The notes below the pieces were generated by a model, which was not told where the DNA came from, did no database searches, and saw nothing but the letters and a program-made list of their open reading frames with translations. A stretch of 64,000 bases of DNA from Acidobacteriota bacterium (GTDB lineage: Bacteria; Acidobacteriota; Aminicenantia; Aminicenantales; Saccharicenantaceae): the NCBI GenBank assembly GCA_029569255.1, contig JAKQUO010000045.1, positions 61,974 to 125,973 of the forward strand, given 5' to 3'. Numbering within the stretch: the stretch's first letter is position 1; every line of letters starts with the position of its first letter. This document shows positions 1-11,242 of this stretch, one piece after another. The position numbers were made by a program, and so were the translations under genes.

Positions 1-1874
1 GTCGACCCCTCTTCGTCGAGGTCGCGCATGCGGGCGTCGAAGCCGGCCTTCCGGGCCTCGTATTCGGCCGTGGTCTTCTCCAGCTCGTCGAGCAGGGCGT
101 CGATCGCCTTCTTCGCCGCATGCATGGCCTTGGAGACCTCGACGACCCTGGCCCCCTGCCGCCCCTCGGAGGCCTTGACCAGGGCGGCGTTGAGCTCGCG
201 CAGGGACGCTTCGTGCGCTTCGACGCTCTTCTCGATCCCGGCCAGGCGCGCCTCGAGCGGCCGCAGGGCCCGGGACCGCTCGGCGACGATCTCGGAGCGC
301 AGCCGCCGCAGCTCCTTGGGCGTCCATTTCGGCCGCTCCTCCCCCGGCGCGGACGGCGGCGGCCCGGCGGGGACCGGGCCCTGCATGAGCTCGTCCCGCC
401 AGCCGACCTTGTCCAAGAACCTCTGGTAGCCGCCCTCGTAAACGACGATGTCGTCGTTGTCGAAGACGACCAGCCGGTCGGCCAGGGCGTGGAGGAACAT
501 CTCGTTGTGGGTGACCATGACCACGGCCCCGTCGAAGGCGTCGATGGCCTCGAGCAGGGCGTCGTTCGACTCGATGTCGAGGTGGTTGGTCGGCTCGTCG
601 AGAAGGAGGAGGTTGAGCGGCGCGGCGATGAGCCGGCCCAGGAGGACGCGGCTCTTCTCCCCGCCCGACAGGACCTTGATCCGTTTGAGGGCGTCGTCGC
701 CCTCGAACATCATGCCGCCGGCGATGAACCGGGCCCGCTTGGGGTCGCCCTCCGGGTCGGCCGAGGCGATCTCGTCGAGGACGGTGTTGCCCTCGGCCAG
801 GGTCGAGATGTGGGTCTGCTCGAAATAGCCCGGGGCGACCGACTGCGGCATGTCGATCCGGCCCGTCAGCGGCTCGAGGTCGCCGGCCAGGAGGCGGAGG
901 AGCGTCGTCTTGCCCCGGCCGTTCCGGCCGATGACGAAGACCCGGTCCTTGGCCCCGATGCTGATGGTGAACCGCCGAATGAGCGGCCGGCCGGGCGCGT
1001 AGGCGAAGGACAGGTCGCGGACGTCCAGGGCGTACTTGTGGTGGCCCGCCTTCTCGGCGAAAGCGAACTCCAGGTTCTTGATCTCCTCGAGCTTCTCCCG
1101 CTTCTCCATCTTCTCCAGCGACTTGACCCGGGACTGGACGAGGCCGCCCAGACGGGCCTTGGCCCGGAACCGGGTGATGAACAGCTCCATCTCCTTCATC
1201 TTGCGCTCGTCGTTGACGCGCGTCTTCTCGTAGATCTCCTCCTCGGCGGCGATCTGCTCGTAGTACTTGCCCGTGTCCCCTTCGACCTTGCGGACCTTGC
1301 GCCGGTGGATGCCCAAGACGTGGGTGACGACGCTGTCCATGAAGCTGCGGTCGTGGGTGATGAGCATGAGCTCGCCCGTCCAGGCCGTCAGGAACCGCTC
1401 CAGCCAGCGGATCGAGGTGATGTCGAGGTAGTTGCTGGGCTCGTCGAGGAGGAGCATCTGGTAGTCGCCGACCAGGGCCTTGGCCAGGTTGAGGCGGACC
1501 TGGTAACCGCCCGAGAGCTCGGACGGCCTCTTCTCCAGGTCGGCCGCGTCGAAGCCGAGCCCCGACAGGACCTTTTCGACCCGCCAGGCCTCGCTTTCGG
1601 CGTCGTGGGGCAGGGCCTTGCATCCCTCGGCCAGGACGGTCGGCTCGGTGAATCGCACCCGCTGCTCGACGTAGCCGACGCGGTATTTGCGGGGCCTGGT
1701 GATCGTGCCCGCGTCGGGCTCCTCCTCGCCGACGATCATCCGGAACAGGGTCGTCTTGCCGTGGCCGTTGCGGCCGACGACGCCGACCCGTTCGCGGCGG
1801 TTGACCTTGAAGGCGATCGAGTCGAAGAGGGCCTGCTTGCCGTAGCTCTTGGAGAGGTTGTCGACGACGATCAT
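1..1874 (-). CDS. ABC-F family ATP-binding protein (C-terminus beyond window)
   Basis: This is a soluble protein with two ABC ATPase domains and no membrane segments, the layout of ABC-F translation factors (EttA/Uup/YdiF group) that act on the ribosome. The first domain has Walker A GRNGHGKTT, signature LSGGYQVRLNLAKAL and Walker B LLLDEPSNYLD. The second has GRNGRGKTT, LSGGEKSRVLLGRLI and LLLDEPTNHLD. A charged linker between them (rich in EKMEKREKLEE) is typical of the family. After the second domain comes a Lys/Glu/Ala-rich coiled-coil tail, as in Uup or YdiF, which runs off the window edge after about 623 residues. The ATG at 1872-1874 starts MIVVDNLSKSYGKQ. Family membership is clear; the subfamily and any antibiotic-protection role cannot be decided from this sequence. 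Confidence 0.93.
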   Translation of the reverse strand, partial: MIVVDNLSKSYGKQALFDSIAFKVNRRERVGVVGRNGHGKTTLFRMIVGEEEPDAGTITRPRKYRVGYVEQRVRFTEPTVLAEGCKALPHDAESEAWRVEKVLSGLGFDAADLEKRPSELSGGYQVRLNLAKALVGDYQMLLLDEPSNYLDITSIRWLERFLTAWTGELMLITHDRSFMDSVVTHVLGIHRRKVRKVEGDTGKYYEQIAAEEEIYEKTRVNDERKMKEMELFITRFRAKARLGGLVQSRVKSLEKMEKREKLEEIKNLEFAFAEKAGHHKYALDVRDLSFAYAPGRPLIRRFTISIGAKDRVFVIGRNGRGKTTLLRLLAGDLEPLTGRIDMPQSVAPGYFEQTHISTLAEGNTVLDEIASADPEGDPKRARFIAGGMMFEGDDALKRIKVLSGGEKSRVLLGRLIAAPLNLLLLDEPTNHLDIESNDALLEAIDAFDGAVVMVTHNEMFLHALADRLVVFDNDDIVVYEGGYQRFLDKVGWRDELMQGPVPAGPPPSAPGEERPKWTPKELRRLRSEIVAERSRALRPLEARLAGIEKSVEAHEASLRELNAALVKASEGRQGARVVEVSKAMHAAKKAIDALLDELEKTTAEYEARKAGFDARMRDLDEEGS

Positions 1875-1904
1875 GGAACGGCGCCTGTCCTGCCGGGATC
1901 GACC

Positions 1905-1913
1905 ATTATAGCA
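1905..1913 (-). promoter_or_regulatory. extended -10 promoter of the ABC-F gene
   Basis: On the minus strand this reads TGCTATAAT: a perfect -10 hexamer preceded by the TGn extension. No good -35 box lies 17 bp upstream. It sits about 31 bases before the start codon. Confidence 0.6.
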
Positions 1914-1939
1914 GACCGGCCGCGGCGGCGGCCCGGCGG

Positions 1940-2353
1940 CTACTTGGCGGCGGCCCCCGTCACGACCTTGGTCTTGTGGGCCCCCTTGGTCACGTGGACG
2001 CGGTAGCCGTCCTCGCCGGGGAACCAGACCTCGGAGAGGACGTAGACGGTGATGTACTCGGTGTAGGAGGGCGCGAAGTCCCCGACCTCGTCGAGGACGA
2101 GCCGCGGCTCGGCGGCCGGCGTCCCGGGCTTGATCCGCTCGAGGACCGCGAGCGCGATCTCCCGCCCGGTCGCGGCCTGCTTGAGGACGAGGCCGCCGTC
2201 GGCCGTTGCGGCCGCGGTGTAATCGCCGGCGGCGAGGTTCTTGCCGGCCGCCCGGAAGGCGAACGGCACCTTGAATTCCGCCTGGGCCGCGGCCAGCGCG
2301 GCGCCCGCGGCGAGGAGCCCCCCGGCGGCCACGGCCAACACCCGCTTGCCCAT
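1940..2353 (-). CDS. small exported protein of unknown function
   Basis: The 137-residue protein has a signal peptide (MGKRVLAVAAGGLLAAGAALAAAQA) and then a short soluble domain beginning EFKVPFAFRAAGKNLAAGDY. That stretch resembles the small secreted domain seen in many Acidobacteria proteins, where 'PF.F..G...lpAG.Y' is followed by a statement of value (here LVLKQAATGREIALAVLERI). I do not assign a function. An upstream in-frame ATG at 2368 overlaps the preceding stop codon as ATGA. The ATG at 2353 is preferred because an AAGGAGGG ribosome-binding site sits about five bases before it and the signal peptide begins there. The gene is probably translated in one unit with the aminotransferase upstream. 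Confidence 0.75.
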   Translation of the reverse strand: MGKRVLAVAAGGLLAAGAALAAAQAEFKVPFAFRAAGKNLAAGDYTAAATADGGLVLKQAATGREIALAVLERIKPGTPAAEPRLVLDEVGDFAPSYTEYITVYVLSEVWFPGEDGYRVHVTKGAHKTKVVTGAAAK

Positions 2354-2364
2354 CTCTCCCTCCT

Positions 2365-3729
2365 TCATACGGTCACATCGGCCGGGTAGGCCGGGACCGG
2401 GTCCGGCTCGTCGGAAACGCCTTCCTTCGCGGCCACGGTCATGGCCTCGATGAAGGTGTCGATCTCCTCGAGGGTCGTGTAGACGTTCGGCGACACCCGC
2501 AGGGCCTGGTAGTCGAAGACCGAGTTCGGCGGCGCCCCGCCGACGAGCGGGACGACGACGATCCGGTAGTTCCTCCGCAGCCACCCGGCCAGCTCCCGGA
2601 CGTCGACGCCCTCGATGGTGACGGCCATGACGCCCCAGGCCTCGGCCGGCTCCTTCGTCTCCGTCAGGACCTTGATCCGCGGGTTGGACTTGAGGGCCTC
2701 GACCCAGCGCATGTTCAGGTAGCGCAACCGGGCCGCCTTCCGCTCGGCCCCGATGGCCTGGTGGAAGGCCAGCGACTCGCCCAGGGCCGCCCGGATGGCC
2801 CAGGGGTGCGTCCCGATCGACTCGAACTTGCGGATGTCGCCGTCCTGCTGCTCCGGGGCGGCCTGGAGGGGCCAGAAGCGCGGGATCATGTCCCTGCGCA
2901 CGTAGAGACAGCCGTTGCCGAGCGGCGCCAGGAGCCACTTGTGCAGGCTGACGCCGTAGGCGTCGCACTCGAGGTCGCGCAGCTTGAACGGGAAGTGGCC
3001 CAGGGCGTGGGCGCCGTCGACGATGGTCACGATGCCTTTCGACCGGGCCAGCCGCGCGAGGCGCTTGACCGGGAAGAGCTGGGCCGTGAGGTTGGTGATG
3101 TGGGTGAAGTGGAAGACCTTCGTCTTCGGCGTGACGGCCTTCTCGAACATGCTGTAGAGGTGGTCCTGGGTCGCCGGCACCGGGAACTGCAGGCGGGTGA
3201 CCTTGATCCCGTCGCGCCGCATCCGCTGGTCCCAGGTCGTCAGCATCCGCGGGTAGTCCTGCTCGGTCGTGACGACCTCGTCGCCGGCCTCGAGGTCGAT
3301 GCCGTTCTGGACGATCTGGAGGGCCTCGCTGGCGCCGCGGGTCAGGGCCATCTCCTCGGCATCGCAGCCGAACTCGTTGGCCATGCGCCGACGGAGGGTC
3401 TCGCTGTTGCCGGCCACCATGCCCTGGTAGTGGACGGGCAGCATGTTGATCATCTCCATGTAGCGGAAGACCGACTCCAGGGCCACCCGGGGCATCGGGC
3501 AGGTGAAGCCGTTGTTGAGGTTGATGAGCTCGCGGTCGAGCTTGAAGGCGAGCTGGATCTCGCGCCAGTAGAACTCCTCCCGGGCCACCTCCTCGGGGGT
3601 CATCCTGGCGACCGACTGCCCGGCCGCCTCGACGCGCGGCAGGCTCCTGGGGTCGAAGGCCACGGCCGCGGCCCCGAACGCGCCGCACGCGCGCACGAAC
3701 TCCCTCCGGCTCCACGCGGTTCTCTTCAT
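2365..3729 (-). CDS. class V aminotransferase, Tat-exported (isopenicillin-N-epimerase-like)
   Basis: The 454-residue protein is a PLP-dependent fold-type I enzyme of the class V group. The N-terminus MKRTAWSRREFVRACGAFG carries a twin-arginine motif (SRREFVR) and a hydrophobic stretch, so export through Tat is likely. The PLP aspartate lies in VDGAHALG (D238) and the Schiff-base lysine in SLHKWLLAPLGNG (K264). Similar secreted proteins are usually annotated as isopenicillin N epimerase-like or cysteine-desulfurase-like; the true substrate is unknown. The start has an AGGAGG site eight bases upstream. The stop codon overlaps an alternative start of the next gene, so the two are probably co-transcribed. 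The N-terminus argues for work on an extracytoplasmic amino substrate, which is inference. Confidence 0.85.
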   Translation of the reverse strand: MKRTAWSRREFVRACGAFGAAAVAFDPRSLPRVEAAGQSVARMTPEEVAREEFYWREIQLAFKLDRELINLNNGFTCPMPRVALESVFRYMEMINMLPVHYQGMVAGNSETLRRRMANEFGCDAEEMALTRGASEALQIVQNGIDLEAGDEVVTTEQDYPRMLTTWDQRMRRDGIKVTRLQFPVPATQDHLYSMFEKAVTPKTKVFHFTHITNLTAQLFPVKRLARLARSKGIVTIVDGAHALGHFPFKLRDLECDAYGVSLHKWLLAPLGNGCLYVRRDMIPRFWPLQAAPEQQDGDIRKFESIGTHPWAIRAALGESLAFHQAIGAERKAARLRYLNMRWVEALKSNPRIKVLTETKEPAEAWGVMAVTIEGVDVRELAGWLRRNYRIVVVPLVGGAPPNSVFDYQALRVSPNVYTTLEEIDTFIEAMTVAAKEGVSDEPDPVPAYPADVTV

Positions 3730-3849
3730 GTCCGACCTCCTCGGCCAGGCGCGGCGACGGCCGCCCCCGCGGGGGGATTGTAATGCAGGCCGCGGATCAG
3801 GGCAAGGACGGCGCGAGCGGCCGGATTGATTCCCAAAGGCCCGCCGTTC

Positions 3850-3858
3850 TGATAAGAT
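3850..3858 (+). promoter_or_regulatory. extended -10 promoter of the Ca2+-ATPase gene
   Basis: The sequence is TG-A-TAAGAT. A TTGATT at 3826-3831 is 21 bp away, too far for a standard -35, so the extended -10 would carry the activity. It lies about 39 bases before the ATG at 3897. Confidence 0.45.
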
Positions 3859-3896
3859 GGCCTCATTTCATTTCATCCGTCCATGAGGATCATCCC

Positions 3897-6605
<2,709 letters not shown>

Positions 6606-6611
6606 CGCGGC

Positions 6612-7004
6612 CTAGTTCTTCTTTTTCGCCGTGAAGGGCAGAACGCCGAAGTCGCCGGCCTGGGCCTCGCCGGTCATCGTCTCGCCCACGACCTTGGCCT
6701 TGAAGGTCAGGGTGAATTCGCCCATGCCGCCGCTGATGACGACGGCCCACTCGAGCTCGTCGCCCTTGATCCGGCCCTCGCCGGCCATCTCCATGCCCAT
6801 GGGGCCGGGCATGTTGAACTTGAACTTGTCGCTCTCCTGGACGAAGGTCGCGTCGGCGGCCATGTCGCCCTGGGGCGTCTGCACGGTCATCTCCCAGACG
6901 CCGCCGACGTCCGCGGGCTTGGCCGGCGGAGCGTCCTGGGCCGCGGGCGCTCCGGCCGCCATTGCCAGCGTCACGATCACGAAGAACAGAACGCGAAGGC
7001 GCAT
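6612..7004 (-). CDS. small exported protein of unknown function
   Basis: The 130-residue product begins with a signal peptide (MRLRVLFFVIVTLAMAAGAPAAQD). The mature part looks like a small beta-rich domain that alternates hydrophobic and polar residues (GVWEMTVQTPQGDMAADATF, then GRIKGDELEWAVVISGGMGE and LTFKAKVVGETMTGEAQ) and ends in a lysine cluster. This pattern of 'W.m....p.G......l.q.g..l.G....' is common in secreted Acidobacteria proteins that have no known activity. An AAGGAG site stands eight bases before the ATG. A TTGACG/TAAAAA promoter lies upstream, so the gene is its own unit and converges with the Ca2+-ATPase gene, whose stop is seven bases away. Confidence 0.8.
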   Translation of the reverse strand: MRLRVLFFVIVTLAMAAGAPAAQDAPPAKPADVGGVWEMTVQTPQGDMAADATFVQESDKFKFNMPGPMGMEMAGEGRIKGDELEWAVVISGGMGEFTLTFKAKVVGETMTGEAQAGDFGVLPFTAKKKN

Positions 7005-7038
7005 GTCGGTCTCCTTAACCGGGTCGTTCGGAGCCCTT

Positions 7039-7067
7039 TTTTTACAACAGCTCCCTTGTCCCGTCAA
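7039..7067 (-). promoter_or_regulatory. promoter of the small exported protein gene
   Basis: On the minus strand TTGACG (7062-7067) and TAAAAA (7039-7044) are separated by 17 bp. The start codon is about 35 bases downstream. Confidence 0.55.
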
Positions 7068-7119
7068 GGACGGAGGCGGGAGGCGGAGGAAGGCCCTTTT
7101 TTTCCTCCGGGGAAGCGTG

Positions 7120-7125
7120 TATAAT
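7120..7125 (+). promoter_or_regulatory. -10 box of the tRNA-Pro gene
   Basis: A perfect TATAAT ends 13 bases before the tRNA. The region 17 bp upstream is a T run (7097-7103), a poor -35. Confidence 0.55.
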
Positions 7126-7138
7126 AGGCCGCTCACGT

Positions 7139-7213
7139 CGGGGAGTAGCGCAGCCTGGCTAGCGCACAGCGTTCGGGACGCTGGGGTCGTGGGTTCAAAT
7201 CCCACCTCCCCGA
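7139..7213 (+). tRNA. tRNA-Pro (anticodon CGG)
   Basis: The 75-base cloverleaf folds completely. The acceptor stem CGGGGAG pairs with CTCCCCG (7206-7212), with A7213 as discriminator. The D stem is GCGC/GCGC. The anticodon stem CAGCG/CGCTG holds loop TTCGGGA with anticodon CGG. The T arm is GTGGG-TTCAAAT-CCCAC. CCA is not encoded. It reads proline codon CCG, which is frequent in this high-GC DNA. Confidence 0.97.
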
Positions 7214-7220
7214 TTCTTCC

Positions 7221-7592
7221 ATGATTCGGTCCATGATCATCAAGTCGCTCGAGGGCAGCGCGGGTTTCCGGGCCGGCGACGCGTCGTTCCTCAGGGAGCT
7301 CCTCCACCCGGCCAAGGAGCCGCTCGACATCGGCTACAGCCTGGCCCACGCCGCGGTCGAGCCCGGCGCCTGGACCCTGCCCCACCGGCTGGCCGGCGCC
7401 GAGGTCTATTACGTCCTCGAGGGGACCGGGCGCATGCGCGTCGGGGACGAAGAGGCGCCGGTCGCCGCGGGCGACGCGGTCTACATCCCGCCCGGCGCGC
7501 TCCAGTCCATCGGGAACACCGGACCGGGCCGCCTGTCGTTCCTGTGCATCGTCGATCCGGCCTGGCGGGCCGCGGACGAAGAGATCCTCTAG
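7221..7592 (+). CDS. cupin-domain protein
   Basis: The 123-residue protein is a single small beta-barrel cupin. The first cupin motif spans LPHRLAGAEVYYVLEGTGRM and the second is PVAAGDAVYIPPGALQSIGN. The usual metal ligands of the first motif are only partly present: His of LPHR and Glu of AEVYY remain, but a second histidine is replaced. Family members bind a metal and small sugars or acids, or act as isomerases or dioxygenases. No substrate can be named from the sequence. The ATG at 7221 lies seven bases after the tRNA; an internal ATG at 7233 is an alternative start. The gene is followed after 17-100 bases by an MFS permease on the same strand, so they may form one transcript. Confidence 0.82.
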   Translation: MIRSMIIKSLEGSAGFRAGDASFLRELLHPAKEPLDIGYSLAHAAVEPGAWTLPHRLAGAEVYYVLEGTGRMRVGDEEAPVAAGDAVYIPPGALQSIGNTGPGRLSFLCIVDPAWRAADEEIL

Positions 7593-7690
7593 GCGCGCCG
7601 CAGAGACCCGTGAGCCAGGACCCCGTCCTCCTCCCCCCTCTGGCCGGGCGCCCCGGCCTCCTCGACCGGCTGTCCGGGCTGCGCCGGCGC

Positions 7691-8905
7691 ATGAGCTGGA
7701 GGCAGGCCTTCGCCGCGCTGAGGCACCCCAACTACCGGCTCTGGTTCTGGGGCCAGATCGTCTCCCTGTTCGGGACATGGATGGAGTCCACGGCCTTCGG
7801 CTTCCTTGTCTTCGACCTGACCGGGTCGCCGGCCTACCTGGGGCTCGTCGGGTTCGTCGCGGGCGTGCCGACCTGGCTGTTCATGCTCTACGCCGGCGTC
7901 ATCGCCGACCGCGTGCCCCGCCGGACGGTCCTGCTGGGCACCCAGTCGGTCATGATGACCCTGTCCTTCGTCACCGCCGGCCTGACCTTCCTCCATTGGA
8001 TCCGGCCCTGGCACGTCCTGGTCCTGGCCTTCATCCTCGGAACGGCCAACGCCTTCGAGGCCCCGGCCCGCCAGTCGTTCGTCCTGGAGATGGTCCCCTT
8101 CGAGGACATGACCAACGCCATCGCCCTGAACTCGGCCATGTTCAATACGGCCATGGCCGTCGGGCCGATGGCCGGGGGGCTGATCTACGCCTTCGCCGGC
8201 CCGGCCTGGTGCTTCACCGTCAACGGGCTCTCCTTCGTCGCCGTCATCGCCGCGCTGAAGCGGATGCGCCTGGAGACCCGCGCGCCGAGGCCCGGCCGGG
8301 CGTCCGCGCTGGCCGACCTCGGGGAAGGGCTCCGCTATGTCGCCGCCCATCCCCTCATCCGGACGATCATCGGCCTCATCGGGACCGTCAGCCTCTTCGG
8401 CGTCTCTTTCGTCACCATCTTCCCCGCCTGGGCCGTCAAGGTCCTCCACGGCGACGCCCGGACCAACGGCTTCCTCCAGTCGGCCCGAGGCCTGGGGGCC
8501 CTCGCCGCGGCCTTGCTCATCGCCTCCCTCGGACGCTTCCGGTTCCGGGGCCGGCTCCTGACCTTGGGCAGCTTCCTCCTGCCGGTCATGGTCGCCGCCT
8601 TCGCCCTGTCCCGCCGGACGCCCCTGTCGCTCGTCCTCATCTTCGGGGCCGGCCTGGCCTCCATCCTCGTCATGAACCTGTCCAACGCCCTGGTCCAGAC
8701 GCACTCTCCCGACGGCCTCCGGGGCCGGATCATGGGCGTCTACACGTTCGTCTTCTTCGGGCTGATGCCGCTCGGCGCCCTCGCCGTCGGGTTCGCCGCC
8801 GAGCGCCTGGGGCCGGCGGCGGCCGTCCTCATGGGGGCCGGGGCGATGTTCGGCGCGGCCACGGCGCTGGCCGTCCTCATACCCGCCCTGCGCCGGCAGC
8901 CTTGA
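7691..8905 (+). CDS. MFS transporter (MFS_3 / enterobactin-exporter-like)
   Basis: This is a 12-helix major facilitator permease of about 404 residues, starting MSWRQAFAALRHPNYRLWFW. The N-terminus, with an ALRHPNYRL box followed by WGQIVSLFGTWMES, is typical of the MFS_3 family (EntS-like exporters). The loop between helices 2 and 3 reads GVIADRVPRRTVLL, the family's G-x-x-(A)DR-x-x-R-R signature. Many hydrophobic helices follow up to LGPAAAVLMGAG near the C-terminus. The substrate is unknown. A GTG at 7610 would add 27 residues and leave only 17 bases to the cupin gene; neither start has a clear ribosome-binding site, so the start is uncertain. Confidence 0.88.
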   Translation: MSWRQAFAALRHPNYRLWFWGQIVSLFGTWMESTAFGFLVFDLTGSPAYLGLVGFVAGVPTWLFMLYAGVIADRVPRRTVLLGTQSVMMTLSFVTAGLTFLHWIRPWHVLVLAFILGTANAFEAPARQSFVLEMVPFEDMTNAIALNSAMFNTAMAVGPMAGGLIYAFAGPAWCFTVNGLSFVAVIAALKRMRLETRAPRPGRASALADLGEGLRYVAAHPLIRTIIGLIGTVSLFGVSFVTIFPAWAVKVLHGDARTNGFLQSARGLGALAAALLIASLGRFRFRGRLLTLGSFLLPVMVAAFALSRRTPLSLVLIFGAGLASILVMNLSNALVQTHSPDGLRGRIMGVYTFVFFGLMPLGALAVGFAAERLGPAAAVLMGAGAMFGAATALAVLIPALRRQP

Positions 8906-8936
8906 GCGGCCGCCGCGCCCGGCGGCGGACGGCGCG

Positions 8937-10016
8937 TCAGGCGGTCTCGGCCAGCCGGTAGGAGCGCGTCCCCAGCCCGATCCTCTGGCCGTGGGCGAGC
9001 TGTCCCGACCAGTCGATGTCGTAGCCGGCGCGGAGGGGGTCCCGCCCCCCGCCCGCCGCGACGAGCAGGTCGGCCGCGGCCTGGTCGATCGCCACCGGGT
9101 CGAGGGAGGCCAGGACGCCGATGTCGGGCGCGATCGGCTTCTGGCTCTTGGCCATGCAGTCGCAGTCCTTGGTCACCTGGATGAGGAAGCTGACGAAGAC
9201 GGCCCGGCCCTTGAAGTGATCGAGGACGCGCTTGGCGTACTCGGCCATCATCTCCTGGAGGCGCAGCGAGTCCTGGTCCCACCTCATCTTGATGGCCCCG
9301 TGCTTGCAGGCGACCAGGCACTCGCCGCAGCCGACGCACTTGGCCGGATCGATGACGACGTGGCCCTCGGCCTGGACGATCGCGTCCTCCGGGCAGAAGG
9401 GCATGCAGGCGCCGCAGTCGAGGCACCGCTTGGCGTCGACCCGGGGATGGGCGACGGAGTGCTGTTCGAGCTTGCCGGCCCGCGAGGCGCAGCCCATGCC
9501 GACGTTCTTGATGGCCGCGCCGATCCCCGTCTGGACGTGGCCCGTGACGTGGCTCAGGACGATCATGGCGTCGGCGTCGAGGATGGCGCTGGCGATCTTC
9601 GAGGAGGAGGTCCGGGCCTGGGCGCTCCGCGGCTCCCGCTTGTCCCGGCCGATGAGGCCGTCGGCGATGATGATCGGCAGGCCCGTCGCCTCGGGGGTGA
9701 AGCCGTGCGACCAGGCCAGGCGGAGGTGGTCGATCGAGTTCGAGCGGCGGCCGACGTAGAGGGTGTTCGAATCGGTCAGGAAGGCGCGCGAGGTCTTCCC
9801 GCGGACCTCCCGGACGAGGCCGCCGAGCCAGGCCGGCTTGATGTGGCCGGTGTTGCCGGCCTCGCCGAAGTGGATCTTGAGGGCCGTGAAGTCGCCCTCT
9901 GCGAGGCGGTCGTTGAAGCCGGTCGCCAGATAGGCCTTTCGGGCCTTCTCGGAAAGCGATCCGGCCGGCTCGCGGCCCTCGGCGGGCGCGAAATGGACGA
10001 CGGCTTCGGCGGACAT
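8937..10016 (-). CDS. DUF362 protein with two [4Fe-4S] clusters
   Basis: The 359-residue protein combines a DUF362 domain (TALKIHFGEAGNTGHIKP near the N-terminus, GVLASLDPVAIDQAA near the C-terminus) with a central bacterial ferredoxin domain. Two cluster motifs are seen: CLDCGACMPFCPEDAI and CVGCGECLVACKHGAI, which together can ligate two [4Fe-4S] clusters. Such proteins are cytoplasmic and thought to carry electrons; their partner enzyme is not known. A GGAGGG site precedes the ATG. The gene lies 16 bases downstream of the class V aminotransferase gene on the same strand and is probably co-transcribed with it. Function beyond electron transfer is not assigned. Confidence 0.88.
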   Translation of the reverse strand: MSAEAVVHFAPAEGREPAGSLSEKARKAYLATGFNDRLAEGDFTALKIHFGEAGNTGHIKPAWLGGLVREVRGKTSRAFLTDSNTLYVGRRSNSIDHLRLAWSHGFTPEATGLPIIIADGLIGRDKREPRSAQARTSSSKIASAILDADAMIVLSHVTGHVQTGIGAAIKNVGMGCASRAGKLEQHSVAHPRVDAKRCLDCGACMPFCPEDAIVQAEGHVVIDPAKCVGCGECLVACKHGAIKMRWDQDSLRLQEMMAEYAKRVLDHFKGRAVFVSFLIQVTKDCDCMAKSQKPIAPDIGVLASLDPVAIDQAAADLLVAAGGGRDPLRAGYDIDWSGQLAHGQRIGLGTRSYRLAETA

Positions 10017-10032
10017 CGGTCCGTTCCCTCCT

Positions 10033-11178
10033 TCAGGCTCCGAGGACGCCGTCGACGGCCTTTCCCGCCGCGCCCGGCTCGACCGGCCGCCCGAGGCCGG
10101 CGAGCGTCCGTTCCACGGCCTCGACGGCGAAGCGGACGTCGGCCGGGGCCAGGTTGCCCATGTGGCCCACGCGGAAGACCTGTCCGGCGGTCGAGGCCAG
10201 CCCGCCGGCGACGACGACGCCGTTCTCCGCGAGGCGGGCCCGGAAGGCCCGGTCGTCGACGCCCTCGGGATAGCGCACGACCGACAGGGTCGAGGCCAGG
10301 AAGCCCGGGTCGGTGAAGAGCCTGAAGCCGAGGGCCCCGAGCCCGGCCCGGAGGGCCGCGGCGTGGAGGGCGTGCCGTCGGAACCGCGCCTCCAGCCCTT
10401 CCTCGAGGACGATCCGCGTCGCCTCGGCGAAGGCCCGCATCTCGTTGACGCAGGGCGTCGAGAAATACTTCGACGGGTCGCGCATGACCGGCAGCCAGCG
10501 CAGGAGGTCGGCGTAATAGGCCGGGATGGCCGGCAGGCGGCGGCGCTTTTCCATGGCCGTCTCGGACAGGACGAGGAGGGCCAGGCCGGGCGGGGCGCCC
10601 AGGCACTTCTGGGCCGCGGTCAGGACGACGTCGATGCCCCAGGCGTCCATCCGCTCGGCGATGCCGCCGGTGGCGCAGACGCCGTCGACGACGAAGAGCG
10701 CGCCGGTCTTCGCGAGGACCCGGCCGTAGTCCTCGACCGGGGCGCAGGCGCCGGTCGAGGTGTCGACGTGGGTGCAGGCGACGATGTCGTAGCTTCCGGC
10801 CTCGAGGCGGGCTTGGAGCTCGCTCGGGGTGACGGCCCGGCCCCACTCGCTCGAGAGGACGTCGTGGTCGTACCCGAAGGCCCGGCAGACCTGGGCCATG
10901 CGGTCGCCGAAATAGCCCTGGGACAGGACCAGGACGCGGTCGGACGGGCCGGCCGTGTTGACGACGGCCATCTCCATCGAGAGCGTCCCGGCCCCGGCCA
11001 CGATGAAGGGCTGGCCTCCCTCGCTGAAAACGATCTTCTTCAGGTTCTCGCAGGCTTCCTCGAGGTCATGGACCATGTCCGGCCCGACGTGTGAGACCGT
11101 GGGCTTGGCCAAGGCGTCGAGGACGCGCGGGACGACCGGGCTCGGGCCGGGGATCAGGAGCAGCTCATGCGGGGCCAT
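10033..11178 (-). CDS. class V aminotransferase (alanine-glyoxylate / serine-pyruvate type)
   Basis: The 381-residue PLP enzyme matches the AGXT/SPT group. It opens with the family signature LLIPGPSPVVPRVLDALAKP, has the glycine-rich AGAGTLSMEMAV region, the PLP-binding aspartate in VVDGVCATGG (about D165) and the Schiff-base lysine in TAAQKCLGAPPGLA (K191). Members transfer an amino group from serine, alanine or phosphonates to glyoxylate or pyruvate; the exact pair is not visible here. It is a cytoplasmic homodimer in known cases. A GGAGGG site precedes the ATG. The DUF362 ferredoxin-like gene follows after 16 bases, which suggests a two-gene operon. Confidence 0.88.
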   Translation of the reverse strand: MAPHELLLIPGPSPVVPRVLDALAKPTVSHVGPDMVHDLEEACENLKKIVFSEGGQPFIVAGAGTLSMEMAVVNTAGPSDRVLVLSQGYFGDRMAQVCRAFGYDHDVLSSEWGRAVTPSELQARLEAGSYDIVACTHVDTSTGACAPVEDYGRVLAKTGALFVVDGVCATGGIAERMDAWGIDVVLTAAQKCLGAPPGLALLVLSETAMEKRRRLPAIPAYYADLLRWLPVMRDPSKYFSTPCVNEMRAFAEATRIVLEEGLEARFRRHALHAAALRAGLGALGFRLFTDPGFLASTLSVVRYPEGVDDRAFRARLAENGVVVAGGLASTAGQVFRVGHMGNLAPADVRFAVEAVERTLAGLGRPVEPGAAGKAVDGVLGA

Positions 11179-11242
11179 CGCGTTCCCTCCGGGCGAAAGT
11201 CCCGTCCATTGTGACCAATCGCCCGAGGGAAATCAAGGCGGA

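Noticed and set aside
7133..7330. Antisense reading frame with VGFEPTTPASRTLCAS-like peptide across the tRNA
   Set aside because: This peptide is the well-known false translation of a tRNA gene on the opposite strand; the cloverleaf explains the sequence.
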